This document shows, piece by piece, positions 1-7,458 of a DNA stretch of 18,971 nucleotides. The position numbers and the translations under genes are program-made. Positions within the stretch are counted from its first letter, which is position 1. Every line of letters begins with the position of its first letter. This stretch comes from CAZAGD01 sp049699975 (GTDB taxonomy: Bacteria > Desulfobacterota > SM23-61). Where the stretch lies: contig JBNAWB010000050.1 in the NCBI GenBank assembly GCA_049699975.1, forward strand, positions 1 to 18,971, written 5' to 3'. Under the pieces are notes generated by a model. That model was not told the origin of the DNA, ran no database searches, and saw nothing but the letters and a program-made list of their open reading frames with translations.

Positions 1-483
1 CCTCTCTCCCTCCCGCCTGAAGTAGGTACCAATTTCAAAAGTGATCGACGGTCAGTTATTGACCATGCCCCATTTCGCCTTACCTTTGTTCTCCCCTCTG
101 AGTCTTTGTTGGAATGAGGGATAGAAGGGAAAAGGGACTGATATTGCTGAAATTGTTTTTTAGTGGTGGATGTTCTTTACTTTTTTGGAAAATATTGGTA
201 AACAGAAATAAAAATTATAGGAGGTGACTTTATTTTACGCAGAATACGTATATAAAGAATTTATGAGGAAATGGTGTGTATTTTTTTAATCAAACCAAGT
301 TCTGGCGGTAGGGCAACTCCTTGTGGGTTGCTTAGTGAGGCAAAGGATAAACCCTGACCCCACGTTTGCCTGACCATAGACTCGCTATCATACAAGAAGA
401 CATGAATATATTGTAATGTTTCTGACAATAATTTAAGTGATTGCCTTGATTAAAGGTAGGCCCTATATAAAGAAGGAGCAAAT
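1..483. other. Noncoding stretch upstream of the deacylase gene
   Basis: No convincing gene is seen in these 483 bases. Two small inverted repeats lie between 313 and 371: GCAAC (313-317) with GTTGC (327-331), and AGGCAAA (338-344) with TTTGCCT (365-371). The minus strand across 350-364 reads GTGGGGTCAGGG, which resembles the GGGGTCA-type ends near 18418, so this could be an old mobile-element relic. A perfect Shine-Dalgarno-like TAGGAGGTGA sits at 218-227 but leads into no open frame of useful length. The last bases before 484 hold the ribosome binding site of the next gene (AGAAGGAG at 471-478). Confidence 0.5.
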
Positions 484-2091
484 ATGGCTAAATTCGATTT
501 GGCAATTTTAGGAGGGACAATTGTTGATGGCACGGGAAAACCTGGGTATAAGGCTGACTTAGGTATTCACCACGGGCGTATTGCTTATATTGGCCAAATA
601 AATCCTGGAGAATCTGCCCAAGAAATATATGCAAATGGATTAGTAGTTTCTCCAGGTTTTATAGATACCCATAGCCATTCGGATATCATGGTATTTGCTG
701 AACCAGAGCTCCTACCCAAGCTCAGGCAAGGGGTAACCACAGAGCTTTTAGGGCAAGATGGGATCGGGGCCGCGCCCATTTCATCAAAATATTTAACTCA
801 ATGGCGCCAGTACATGGCCGGTCTAAGCGGAGATCCACCAATAAACTGGGACTGGAGAACTTTTGGGGAATATGTCAAAAAGCTGGAAGATAAAAAGCCC
901 GGCCCAAATTTGGCCGTTTTAATTCCTCAAGGAAATATCCGCCTGGTGGTTTTAGGGTTAGAAAATATAGAAGCAAACTCATCCCAGATGCAAGCTATGG
1001 AAGAAGAAGTGCAGATGGCCATGGAAGCAGGGGCTTTTGGTATTTCATTGGGGATGGTCTATTTGCCTTGCATCTTTGCGCGGCGGGATGAGTTGATCAG
1101 GCTTTTCCGCCGCTGTGGGCAAAATGGGGGCTTTTGGGTGGTGCATGTGCGCAGCGGCGGAGATTTTCTTCTGGAATCGATTGCCGAAGTTATTTCCATG
1201 GCCCAAGAGGCGGACATTCCTTTACATATCTCTCATTTCAAAGCAGCAGGGCGAAGGAATTGGCATAAAATGGAGTTAGCTTTGGAGGCCTTGGAAAAAG
1301 CCCGGCGAGATGGATTGGAGGTAACTTTTGATATCTACCCATATACGGCCGGAAGCACTATGTTTATGGCTATCCTGCCGCCCTGGGCTCTGGAGGGGGG
1401 TGTATCCAAAACTCTTTCTCGCCTCCAGGACCCTGAATTGCGCCAGCGGATACAAAAAGAATTCCGGCAGCCACCTGCAACTGAAAAGGGACCATCCTGG
1501 GAGAACTACGTTAATTTTGTGGGTTGGGAAAATATCATTATCTCTTCCGTTACTAAAGAAGAAAACTCTTCCTGGGTGGGTAAATCAGTGGCCTCTATAG
1601 CGGAAGAAAACAGAAAAGAACCGGCGGAAATGGCTTTTGATATTCTTCTGAATGAAGAAGGAAAAGTGGGTATGATTCTCTTTAGCATGGATGAAGAAAA
1701 GATGATCATGGGCCTCAAACATCCTTTAGGAATGATCTGCACCGATGGGCTTTTGGGCGGGCAGCCTCATCCGCGCGTTTATGGAACTTATCCGCGAATA
1801 TTGGGACATTATGTCCGGGAAAGGAAAGATTTATCTTTGCCCGAAGCTATCCGCAAGATGACTTACCTTCCTGCGCAGCGATTGGGCCTTAAAGACCGAG
1901 GATTACTTGCCCCAGGCATGGCCGCCGACATCGTGGTCTTTAATCCAGAAACTGTCATTGACCGCGCTACCTATGAAAACCCTCGCCAATATCCTTGGGG
2001 AATAGAGCATGTCATTGTTAATGGAATTCATTCCGTAAAAGATGGGAAATACACTGGCCAGAGAGGAGGCCAAGTTTTGAAGAAAAGATAA
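484..2091 (+). CDS. N-acyl-D-amino-acid deacylase family amidohydrolase (D-aminoacylase-like)
   Basis: A 535-residue cytoplasmic metal-dependent hydrolase, probably cleaving N-acyl-D-amino acids to a free D-amino acid and a carboxylate. It shows the amidohydrolase plan: an N-terminal beta-sandwich start (FDLAILGGTIVDGTG), the HxH metal motif in GFIDTHSHSD (H63, H65), H220 in VVHVRSGGD, H250 in PLHISHFKAAG, a catalytic-type Asp in MICTDG (D420) and a C-terminal sandwich (GLLAPGMAADIVVFNP). H220 and H250 fall at the positions I recall for the zinc ligands of Alcaligenes D-aminoacylase. The Cys that ligates metal in that enzyme (its residue 96, in GNCG) is Asp here (GQDG, D92). Length is usual for the family. 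AGAAGGAG lies 5 bases before the ATG. The gene stands alone. A dihydroorotase or hydantoinase role is less likely; the exact substrate is not predictable. Confidence 0.87.
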   Translation: MAKFDLAILGGTIVDGTGKPGYKADLGIHHGRIAYIGQINPGESAQEIYANGLVVSPGFIDTHSHSDIMVFAEPELLPKLRQGVTTELLGQDGIGAAPISSKYLTQWRQYMAGLSGDPPINWDWRTFGEYVKKLEDKKPGPNLAVLIPQGNIRLVVLGLENIEANSSQMQAMEEEVQMAMEAGAFGISLGMVYLPCIFARRDELIRLFRRCGQNGGFWVVHVRSGGDFLLESIAEVISMAQEADIPLHISHFKAAGRRNWHKMELALEALEKARRDGLEVTFDIYPYTAGSTMFMAILPPWALEGGVSKTLSRLQDPELRQRIQKEFRQPPATEKGPSWENYVNFVGWENIIISSVTKEENSSWVGKSVASIAEENRKEPAEMAFDILLNEEGKVGMILFSMDEEKMIMGLKHPLGMICTDGLLGGQPHPRVYGTYPRILGHYVRERKDLSLPEAIRKMTYLPAQRLGLKDRGLLAPGMAADIVVFNPETVIDRATYENPRQYPWGIEHVIVNGIHSVKDGKYTGQRGGQVLKKR

Positions 2092-2163
2092 CATTAAAAA
2101 AGAGACTCAACAAATTTGTTTTATTAATGAGAGCATTAAATAAATGACATCTGCTGTTCTTAA

Positions 2164-2235
2164 CCCCTCACCTCGGTACGAGTCGATTCCGACCTAACCC
2201 TCTCCCCACGCCTGGGGAGAGGGGAGGGTGAGGGG
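2164..2235. repeat. REP-like nested inverted repeat (CCCTCACC / CCCTCTCCCC type)
   Basis: An outer perfect 9-bp arm pair (CCCCTCACC 2164-2172 with GGTGAGGGG 2227-2235) encloses an inner perfect 10-bp stem (CCCTCTCCCC 2198-2207, loop ACGCCT, GGGGAGAGGG 2214-2223). The left side carries 25 extra bases (2173-2197) with their own small stem, TCGG/CCGA. Imperfect palindromes of CCCTCACC(CTAA)CCCTCTCCC type are widely dispersed intergenic repeats in many proteobacteria. It lies between two co-directional genes and might also stop transcription or protect the upstream mRNA 3' end, but no T-run follows it. Confidence 0.75.
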
Positions 2236-2295
2236 AATAAGTGTAAATATTTAATTGCTCCGAGTAATAAAATATTCAGAGAGGTTCAGCCACTT

Positions 2296-3021
2296 TTGGA
2301 AGAGGAAAAGGTTTTGAGCCAGGAATTGGAAAACCTAGGCGGGCAAAAGGGGGCCGATCTTTTGGGAATCGCCGATCTATCCGCGGCCCGTGATTTTTTG
2401 CTCGCCCAGGGCGGAGATAGGTTAGCGGGATTTCCCCGGGCAGTCTCTTTGGGCCTGCGTCTTTCAGATTTAATCGTTGAGCAACATAATCCTTATGAAC
2501 CACGCCGCGAAAGTATCTACTGGCATCACGTTTACAATGTGGTAACTCCCAGCTTAGATTGTTTAGCTTATGAGGTTTACCGCTGGCTTACCGCCAAAGG
2601 ATTCTCAGCCTTGCCCATTCCTGCTTCCACCCCCTATAATTATGAAAAGCTGCAAGGAATTTTCTCTCATAAATTGGCAGCCCATTTAGCAGGATTGGGC
2701 TGGATCGGCAAGAGCTGCCTGCTTATTACCAAACAATTTGGGCCACGGGTCCGGTTTGTCTCTATCCTCACTGATGCTCCTCTGCTAGCAGGGAAGCCGG
2801 TTGAAAATTCTTGTGGGCATTGTCGTGTTTGTGTAGATACCTGTCCAGTGGCGGCCTTTACTGGCCGAGAATTTATTGCTGAAGAGCCGCGAGAGCTCCG
2901 TTTTCATGCTCTTAAATGTGCAGAATTCCGTCGTGATCATCCTTGTGGACTTTGTGTCTCCGCCTGTCCCCAGGGGAAAAGGAGAGTTCAATCTTCCATG
3001 GAACGAGGTGGCATGCAGTAG
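2296..3021 (+). CDS. Short QueG-like double [4Fe-4S] cluster protein
   Basis: A 241-residue protein related to the catalytic core of epoxyqueuosine reductase (QueG) and to other 4Fe-4S double-cluster proteins. The central segment SHKLAAHLAGLGWIGKSCLL (125-144), followed by RFVSILTDAPL, matches the QueG core. The C-terminal ferredoxin-like part has two cysteine sets: C173, C176, C179, C183 (CGHCRVCVDTCP) and C208, C217, C220, C224 (CGLCVSACP). QueG is usually about 350-390 residues with a C-terminal helical-repeat domain that is missing here, so a tRNA queuosine role is doubtful; an electron-transfer or corrinoid-linked reductase role is possible. The start is TTG with a modest AGAGAGG about 11 bases upstream. 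The frame is open upstream to at least an ATT at 2254, so a slightly longer protein cannot be excluded. Confidence 0.75.
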   Translation: MEEEKVLSQELENLGGQKGADLLGIADLSAARDFLLAQGGDRLAGFPRAVSLGLRLSDLIVEQHNPYEPRRESIYWHHVYNVVTPSLDCLAYEVYRWLTAKGFSALPIPASTPYNYEKLQGIFSHKLAAHLAGLGWIGKSCLLITKQFGPRVRFVSILTDAPLLAGKPVENSCGHCRVCVDTCPVAAFTGREFIAEEPRELRFHALKCAEFRRDHPCGLCVSACPQGKRRVQSSMERGGMQ

Positions 3022-3036
3022 GGCGAAGGCTTGACC

Positions 3037-3068
3037 CTTGCCGCATTCGGCAAGCCGTAAAGGCTTGC
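3037..3068. repeat. Two overlapping, mutually exclusive hairpins
   Basis: CTTGCCG (3037-3043) pairs with CGGCAAG (3048-3054) around a 4-base loop. GCAAGCC (3050-3056) pairs with GGCTTGC (3062-3068) around a 5-base loop. Both stems are perfect and share bases 3050-3054, so only one can form at a time. They begin 16 bases after the stop of the Fe-S protein gene. No T-tract follows, so a simple intrinsic terminator is not supported. Confidence 0.6.
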
Positions 3069-3079
3069 CCAACAAATTG

Positions 3080-3133
3080 ATAGGAATTTTTAAGCCGCCT
3101 GCCTCTAACACTTATAAACATAAAAATTCCTAT
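3080..3133. repeat. Perfect 13-bp inverted repeat
   Basis: ATAGGAATTTTTA (3080-3092) and TAAAAATTCCTAT (3121-3133) are exact reverse complements separated by 28 bases. The AT-rich arms could be the ends of a miniature element or a transcript 3' structure. They sit in the 238-base gap between the Fe-S protein gene and the phosphomannomutase gene. Confidence 0.6.
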
Positions 3134-3259
3134 TCCCCTTCAGTGAGGGATTATCGGCCAGATGCCTTTTTAATTGACGTTGGGGCAGCTGTGTGTTAAC
3201 TTTAATTTATAGCTAAGGCATTGAAATCCTAAAATAAAATAGTAAATTGGAGTTGATCT

Positions 3260-4624
3260 ATGAATCCCCAGATCTTTAGAGAATATGATATCCGCGGCAT
3301 AGTGGAGAAAGATTTGCAGCCCGATGTAGTCAAAAAATTGGGGCAAGGATATGCTACCTATCTTGCGCGCTTGGGGAAGAAAAAAGTAGTTATAGGTCGA
3401 GATGGCAGGTTAAGTTCCCCCCTATTAAGAGATTATTTAATTCAAGGTATGTTGGGTGGAGGTTTAGAGATTATAGATATAGGGGTATGCCCGACTCCTG
3501 TTTTTTATTTTTCCCTTTTCCACTTTGACCGCGAAGGCGGGATTATGATTACGGGGAGCCACAATCCTCCTGAATTTAATGGTTTTAAAGTCTGTGTAGG
3601 AAAAGAGACGATATACGGCGAAGAAATCCAAAATTTAAGGCGCATTATAGAAAGAGGAGAATTTATGCAAGGGTCGGGGACGATTACTAACCAAGAGATC
3701 ATTCCTTTTTACCAAGATTATCTAAGGCAAAATATCAAGTTGCAAAGGAAAATTAAAATAGTAATTGATAGCGGGAATGGTACAGCAGGGGTAGTAGCGC
3801 CCCACATTTTCCGTTCTTTGGGCTGCGAGGTAGAAGAGCTTTATTCTGAAATTGACGGCCGTTTTCCTCATCATCACCCCGACCCTACTATTCCGGAAAA
3901 CATGAAAGATTTGATCGCTAAAGTTAAAGAGAGCGGGGCCGAAGTGGGATTCGGCTATGATGGAGATGCCGATAGGATTGGCGTAGTTGATCATTTAGGA
4001 AATATCATCTGGGGAGACCAGCTCTTGATTCTTTTTGCCCGCGATATACTCAAAAAAAATCCAGGGGCGACGATCATCTCCGAAGTCAAATGTTCCCAAA
4101 ATCTCTACGAAGACATTGCCCGGCATGGAGGACGCGGAATTATGTGGAAAGCTGGTCATTCCCTGTTAAAAAGTAAAATGAAGGCCGAGAAGGCTCTCTT
4201 AGGTGGAGAGATGAGCGGCCATATTTTCTTTGCTGATCGTTATTTTGGGTATGACGATGCTATCTATGCCTCCTGTCGTTTGTTAGAGATTCTTTCCCAA
4301 ACGGAAAAAAGGATTCCCGAATTGTTCAGCGACCTGCCTAAAACCTTCTCTACCCCTGAAATCCGCGTGGACTGCCCAGATGAAATTAAATTTAAATTAG
4401 TAGAGAAGGTGCGGGATTCTTTTAAACAAGAGTACCCTATCGTGGATGTGGATGGTGTCCGGGTCTTATTCCCTGATGGTTGGGGATTAGTGCGTGCTTC
4501 CAATACCCAGCCAGTTTTAGTGTTGCGCTTCGAAGCTCGTTCTCCGGAGCGACTGCAAGAAATTAGAGCCTTGGTGGAGAATAGAGTAACCGAAATTTCC
4601 CGCCAATTTAAAGGACGAAGTTAG
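3260..4624 (+). CDS. manB: Phosphomannomutase / phosphoglucomutase
   Basis: A 454-residue alpha-D-phosphohexomutase that interconverts hexose 6-phosphate and 1-phosphate, most likely mannose, for GDP-mannose. Four signatures are in order: the phosphoserine loop TGSHNPPEFNGFK (S100 carries the phosphate), the Mg loop YDGDADRIG (D234, D236, D238), the sugar-selectivity loop GGEMSGH (315-321), and the phosphate-binding loop RASNTQPVLVLRFEA (412-426). GEMSGH is typical of enzymes accepting both mannose and glucose phosphates. Length is normal. The ATG is preceded by TTGGAG about 7 bases upstream. The next gene is the guanylyltransferase that uses mannose 1-phosphate, 105 bases downstream, which supports a mannose role. 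Phosphoglucosamine mutase (GlmM) is unlikely given this specificity loop. Confidence 0.92.
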   Translation: MNPQIFREYDIRGIVEKDLQPDVVKKLGQGYATYLARLGKKKVVIGRDGRLSSPLLRDYLIQGMLGGGLEIIDIGVCPTPVFYFSLFHFDREGGIMITGSHNPPEFNGFKVCVGKETIYGEEIQNLRRIIERGEFMQGSGTITNQEIIPFYQDYLRQNIKLQRKIKIVIDSGNGTAGVVAPHIFRSLGCEVEELYSEIDGRFPHHHPDPTIPENMKDLIAKVKESGAEVGFGYDGDADRIGVVDHLGNIIWGDQLLILFARDILKKNPGATIISEVKCSQNLYEDIARHGGRGIMWKAGHSLLKSKMKAEKALLGGEMSGHIFFADRYFGYDDAIYASCRLLEILSQTEKRIPELFSDLPKTFSTPEIRVDCPDEIKFKLVEKVRDSFKQEYPIVDVDGVRVLFPDGWGLVRASNTQPVLVLRFEARSPERLQEIRALVENRVTEISRQFKGRS

Positions 4625-4729
4625 TACATGTGGGTCTTCTCCAATTTAGTTGCTAAAATTTGGCTAAAAATTTAATGCCCACTTCCAAAAGGAGCTGAAA
4701 TTTATATTACTCCAGGAATATCGCGGAAT

Positions 4730-5845
4730 ATGTCTAAGAGGGAAAAACTTCCGGTATATGCCGTGATCATGGCTGGGGGAGGAGGAACTCGTTTCTGGCC
4801 TTGGAGTCGCGAAAAGACTCCTAAACAACTCCTGCCAATCGTTTCTTCCCGGACGATGATTGAAGAAACAGTTAGCCGTTTACATCCTTTTTTACCGCCC
4901 CACAGGATTTTTGTCGTTACTTCACGGAGCCAGATAGGTAAAATGCGCCGCGCCTTGCCCAGCTTGCCGCCCAGTAATTTCTTAGTGGAGCCTGTGGGGA
5001 AGAATACGGCCCCGTGCCTGGGCTTAGCCGCCTTTCGTCTGAAGCAACTTCACGCCGAAGCGATCATGGTCGTCCTGCCCGCCGATCATTTTATCGCCGA
5101 CCAACGAAAATTTCTAAAGACCCTTGAGGTAGCCACTTTATTTGCCCAGAAGGAAGATTTTCTAATCACTTTAGGCTTACAGCCCACGGCTCCCGAGACA
5201 GGGTATGGATATATTCAAAAAGGAGAGCTTCTGGCCCGAGTGAAGGGCATAGAAATTTTTAAAGCGAGAGCTTTTCGAGAAAAACCCAACCGCGAATTAG
5301 CCCTTTCCTATTTGGCCGAGGGAAATTACCTTTGGAATAGCGGTATGTTTGTTTGGCGAGTGGAAATTTTTCTAAAAGCTCTGGAAACCTGTCTTCCTGA
5401 GCTTTATCAAGAGATGGCCATTCTGCCGGAAATCTTAGGTACAGCCAAAGAGCGAAGAATATTGCCCAAAATTTATGCCTCCTGTCCCGCTATTTCCGTT
5501 GACTACGGGGTTATGGAAAAGGCTCCTAATGTGGCCATGATACAAGCGTGTTTCCCCTGGGATGATGTGGGGAGTTGGTCAGCTTTGTGGAAAATTCATC
5601 CTAAAGACCAGGAAGAGAACGTGTATTTATTTGGCAAAGAAAATGGTCAAGGAAAAATTTTGGCTCTGGATAGCTCCGGATGTTTAATCCGGGCCGAAAA
5701 AAATTTAATTGCCCTTTTGGGAATGAGAGATACTATTGTAGTAGAAGCTGGTGGGTCTATTCTGATCTGTCCAAAAGATAAATCCCAGGAGGTCAGGCAA
5801 ATTCTGGCGCAGATTAAAGAAAAAGGGTGGAAAAAATATCTGTAA
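4730..5845 (+). CDS. manC: Mannose-1-phosphate guanylyltransferase
   Basis: A 371-residue sugar nucleotidyltransferase making GDP-mannose from mannose 1-phosphate and GTP. The nucleotide-binding signature is MAGGGGTRFWPWSREKTPKQ (14-33); further family motifs are VLPADHFI, PETGYGYIQKGE, FREKP, YLWNSGMFVW, SVDYGVMEK and FPWDDVGSWSAL. The length fits the single-domain type: the C-terminal cupin of bifunctional AlgA/ManC proteins (about 470-480 residues) is absent, so mannose 6-phosphate must come from another gene. The ATG start gives a natural N-terminus, but its ribosome site (AGGA, 12 bases upstream) is weak. AAAAGGAG at 4687-4694 is too far for this ATG and would better suit an ATT at 4706. 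hisA follows after 20 bases, so the four plus-strand genes here may share a transcript. Confidence 0.93.
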   Translation: MSKREKLPVYAVIMAGGGGTRFWPWSREKTPKQLLPIVSSRTMIEETVSRLHPFLPPHRIFVVTSRSQIGKMRRALPSLPPSNFLVEPVGKNTAPCLGLAAFRLKQLHAEAIMVVLPADHFIADQRKFLKTLEVATLFAQKEDFLITLGLQPTAPETGYGYIQKGELLARVKGIEIFKARAFREKPNRELALSYLAEGNYLWNSGMFVWRVEIFLKALETCLPELYQEMAILPEILGTAKERRILPKIYASCPAISVDYGVMEKAPNVAMIQACFPWDDVGSWSALWKIHPKDQEENVYLFGKENGQGKILALDSSGCLIRAEKNLIALLGMRDTIVVEAGGSILICPKDKSQEVRQILAQIKEKGWKKYL

Positions 5846-5865
5846 AGATAAACAGGTAGAAGAAG

Positions 5866-6594
5866 ATGTTAATAATCCCGGCAGTGGATATTAAGGGTGG
5901 TAAATGCGTGCGTCTCTTCCAAGGAGATTATGCCCAAGAAACCGTTTATAGTGATGACCCTCTGGCCATGGCCAAAAGGTGGATTGAGGAAGGAGCTCCT
6001 TTTCTCCACCTGGTCGACTTAGATGGAGCCCGCGCTGGATTTCCAGTCAACAAGGGAATAATCGCGGATATTCTGCGCCAATCTTCCGTTCCAGTCCAGG
6101 TAGGGGGCGGAATTCGGAACTTAGAGACTATAGAAGAATATCTCTCTTTGGGAGCCAAGAGAGTAATCGTGGGTACGGCCGCCATTGTTAATTCGTCCTT
6201 TTTAGAGGAGGCTGGCCGCAAATGGCCCGGCCAAATTGCCGTGGATATCGCCGCCAAGATGGGTAAAGTAGTCATCTCAGGTTGGCAAAAGGAGACTGAT
6301 CTATCTGCTATTGAATTTGCTCGCCAATGCCAAGAAAAAGGAGCTGCCGTAATTATTTATACGGATATTCTCCGAGATGGTACACAAAAAGGCATAAATT
6401 TGACGGCTACGCGCCAGATAGCGGCAGGATTGCAAATCCCGGTCATTGCTTCAGGAGGCATCTCCACTTTAGCTGACCTGGAGGCCTTATTGCCTTTGGA
6501 AAGAGAAGGCGTCTGCGGCGTAATTATTGGTCGGGCTCTTTATGCCGGGACTTTAAAGCTCCCGGAGGCCCTGGCCATAGTTAGAAGAGGTTAA
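5866..6594 (+). CDS. hisA: HisA, ProFAR isomerase (phosphoribosylformimino-AICAR-P isomerase)
   Basis: A 242-residue TIM barrel catalysing the Amadori isomerisation of ProFAR to PRFAR in histidine biosynthesis. The two catalytic aspartates are visible: D8 in IIPAVDIKGGKCVRL and D127 in IAVDIAA. Phosphate-binding strands VQVGGGIR (78-84), TDILRDGTQKG and VIASGGIS are intact. Length is typical. It follows manC by 20 bases and precedes hisF by 4 bases, so it is almost certainly co-translated with hisF. The usual partner gene hisH is not beside it. A bifunctional PriA-type enzyme (as in actinobacteria) is unlikely from the general sequence, though I cannot exclude it by eye. Confidence 0.95.
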   Translation: MLIIPAVDIKGGKCVRLFQGDYAQETVYSDDPLAMAKRWIEEGAPFLHLVDLDGARAGFPVNKGIIADILRQSSVPVQVGGGIRNLETIEEYLSLGAKRVIVGTAAIVNSSFLEEAGRKWPGQIAVDIAAKMGKVVISGWQKETDLSAIEFARQCQEKGAAVIIYTDILRDGTQKGINLTATRQIAAGLQIPVIASGGISTLADLEALLPLEREGVCGVIIGRALYAGTLKLPEALAIVRRG

Positions 6595-6598
6595 AATA

Positions 6599-7438
6599 AT
6601 GTTAGTGAAACGCATTATCCCCTGTTTGGATGTAAAAGATGGGCGGGTCGTCAAAGGAACCAATTTCCTTAATCTGCGAGATGCTGGCGATCCGGTGGAA
6701 AACGCGCGTTATTATGATGAACAGGGGGCAGATGAATTAGCTTTCTTGGATATTACGGCCTCGGCGGAAAAACGCCAGATTATCTTAGAAGTTGTGCGCC
6801 GGACAGCGGAAGAAGTTTTTATGCCTCTGACTGTGGGCGGGGGCTTGCGCACGATCGAAGATGTGCGTCAGCTCCTGAGCGCCGGCGCAGACAAGGTTTC
6901 GATTAATACTGCCGCAGTGCAAAATCCAGATTTAATCCGGGCGGCGGCAGAAAAATTTGGCAGCCAGTGCGTCGTGGTGGCTATCGACGCTAAGCGAGTG
7001 GCCCCGGAAAAAGAAGTATGGCGCCTGGCCGAAGAGCTGATGATTAAAGGTCAAGATCAAGAATTAACCAACCTGAAAAGCCAGCTTTCCTGGGAAGTTT
7101 TTATCCACGGAGGGCGAACTCCTACGGGAATTGATGCTTTAACTTGGGGCAAGAAAGCCGAGGAATACGGAGCCGGAGAAATCCTTTTGACGAGCATGGA
7201 TCGCGACGGCACCAAAATGGGTTATGATCTTCTTTTAAATAGAATTTTTTCGGAATCTTTGAGCATTCCGATCATCGCCTCTGGAGGGGCAGGGACGTTA
7301 ACCCATTTAAAAGATGTACTTCTTTATGGCCAGGCCGATGCGGTTTTAGCCGCTTCCATCTTCCATTACCGCCAATATACTATCCGGGAGGTCAAAGAAT
7401 ATTTAAAGAATCATAATATCCCGGTCCGCTTGGTCTGA
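6599..7438 (+). CDS. hisF: HisF, imidazole glycerol phosphate synthase cyclase subunit
   Basis: A 279-residue TIM barrel that uses ammonia channelled from HisH to turn PRFAR into imidazole glycerol phosphate and AICAR. D11 (PCLDVKDGRVVKG) and D130 (VAIDAKR) are the catalytic pair; LTVGGGLRTIEDV, EILLTSMDRDGTKMGYD and IASGGAGTL are the standard phosphate and active-site strands. The family is normally about 252 residues. The extra length is one insertion of roughly 27 charged residues (about 135-163) in the loop after D130, between AIDAKR and SWEVFIHGGRTPTG; the rest aligns without breaks and the frame is open throughout. No hisH lies in this window, so the glutaminase must be encoded elsewhere. 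The gene ends 20 bases from a convergent gene. Confidence 0.95.
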   Translation: MLVKRIIPCLDVKDGRVVKGTNFLNLRDAGDPVENARYYDEQGADELAFLDITASAEKRQIILEVVRRTAEEVFMPLTVGGGLRTIEDVRQLLSAGADKVSINTAAVQNPDLIRAAAEKFGSQCVVVAIDAKRVAPEKEVWRLAEELMIKGQDQELTNLKSQLSWEVFIHGGRTPTGIDALTWGKKAEEYGAGEILLTSMDRDGTKMGYDLLLNRIFSESLSIPIIASGGAGTLTHLKDVLLYGQADAVLAASIFHYRQYTIREVKEYLKNHNIPVRLV

Positions 7439-7458
7439 CCTTCAGGCCTAATATATTT

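Noticed and set aside
441..469. TTGCCT-17-TATATA promoter-like match before the deacylase gene
   Set aside because: Its start point would fall at about 476, inside the AGAAGGAG ribosome site, so it would not yield a normal leader.
7439..7458. Bidirectional terminator between hisF and the convergent dehydrogenase gene
   Set aside because: The 20-base gap has no stable stem followed by a T-run.
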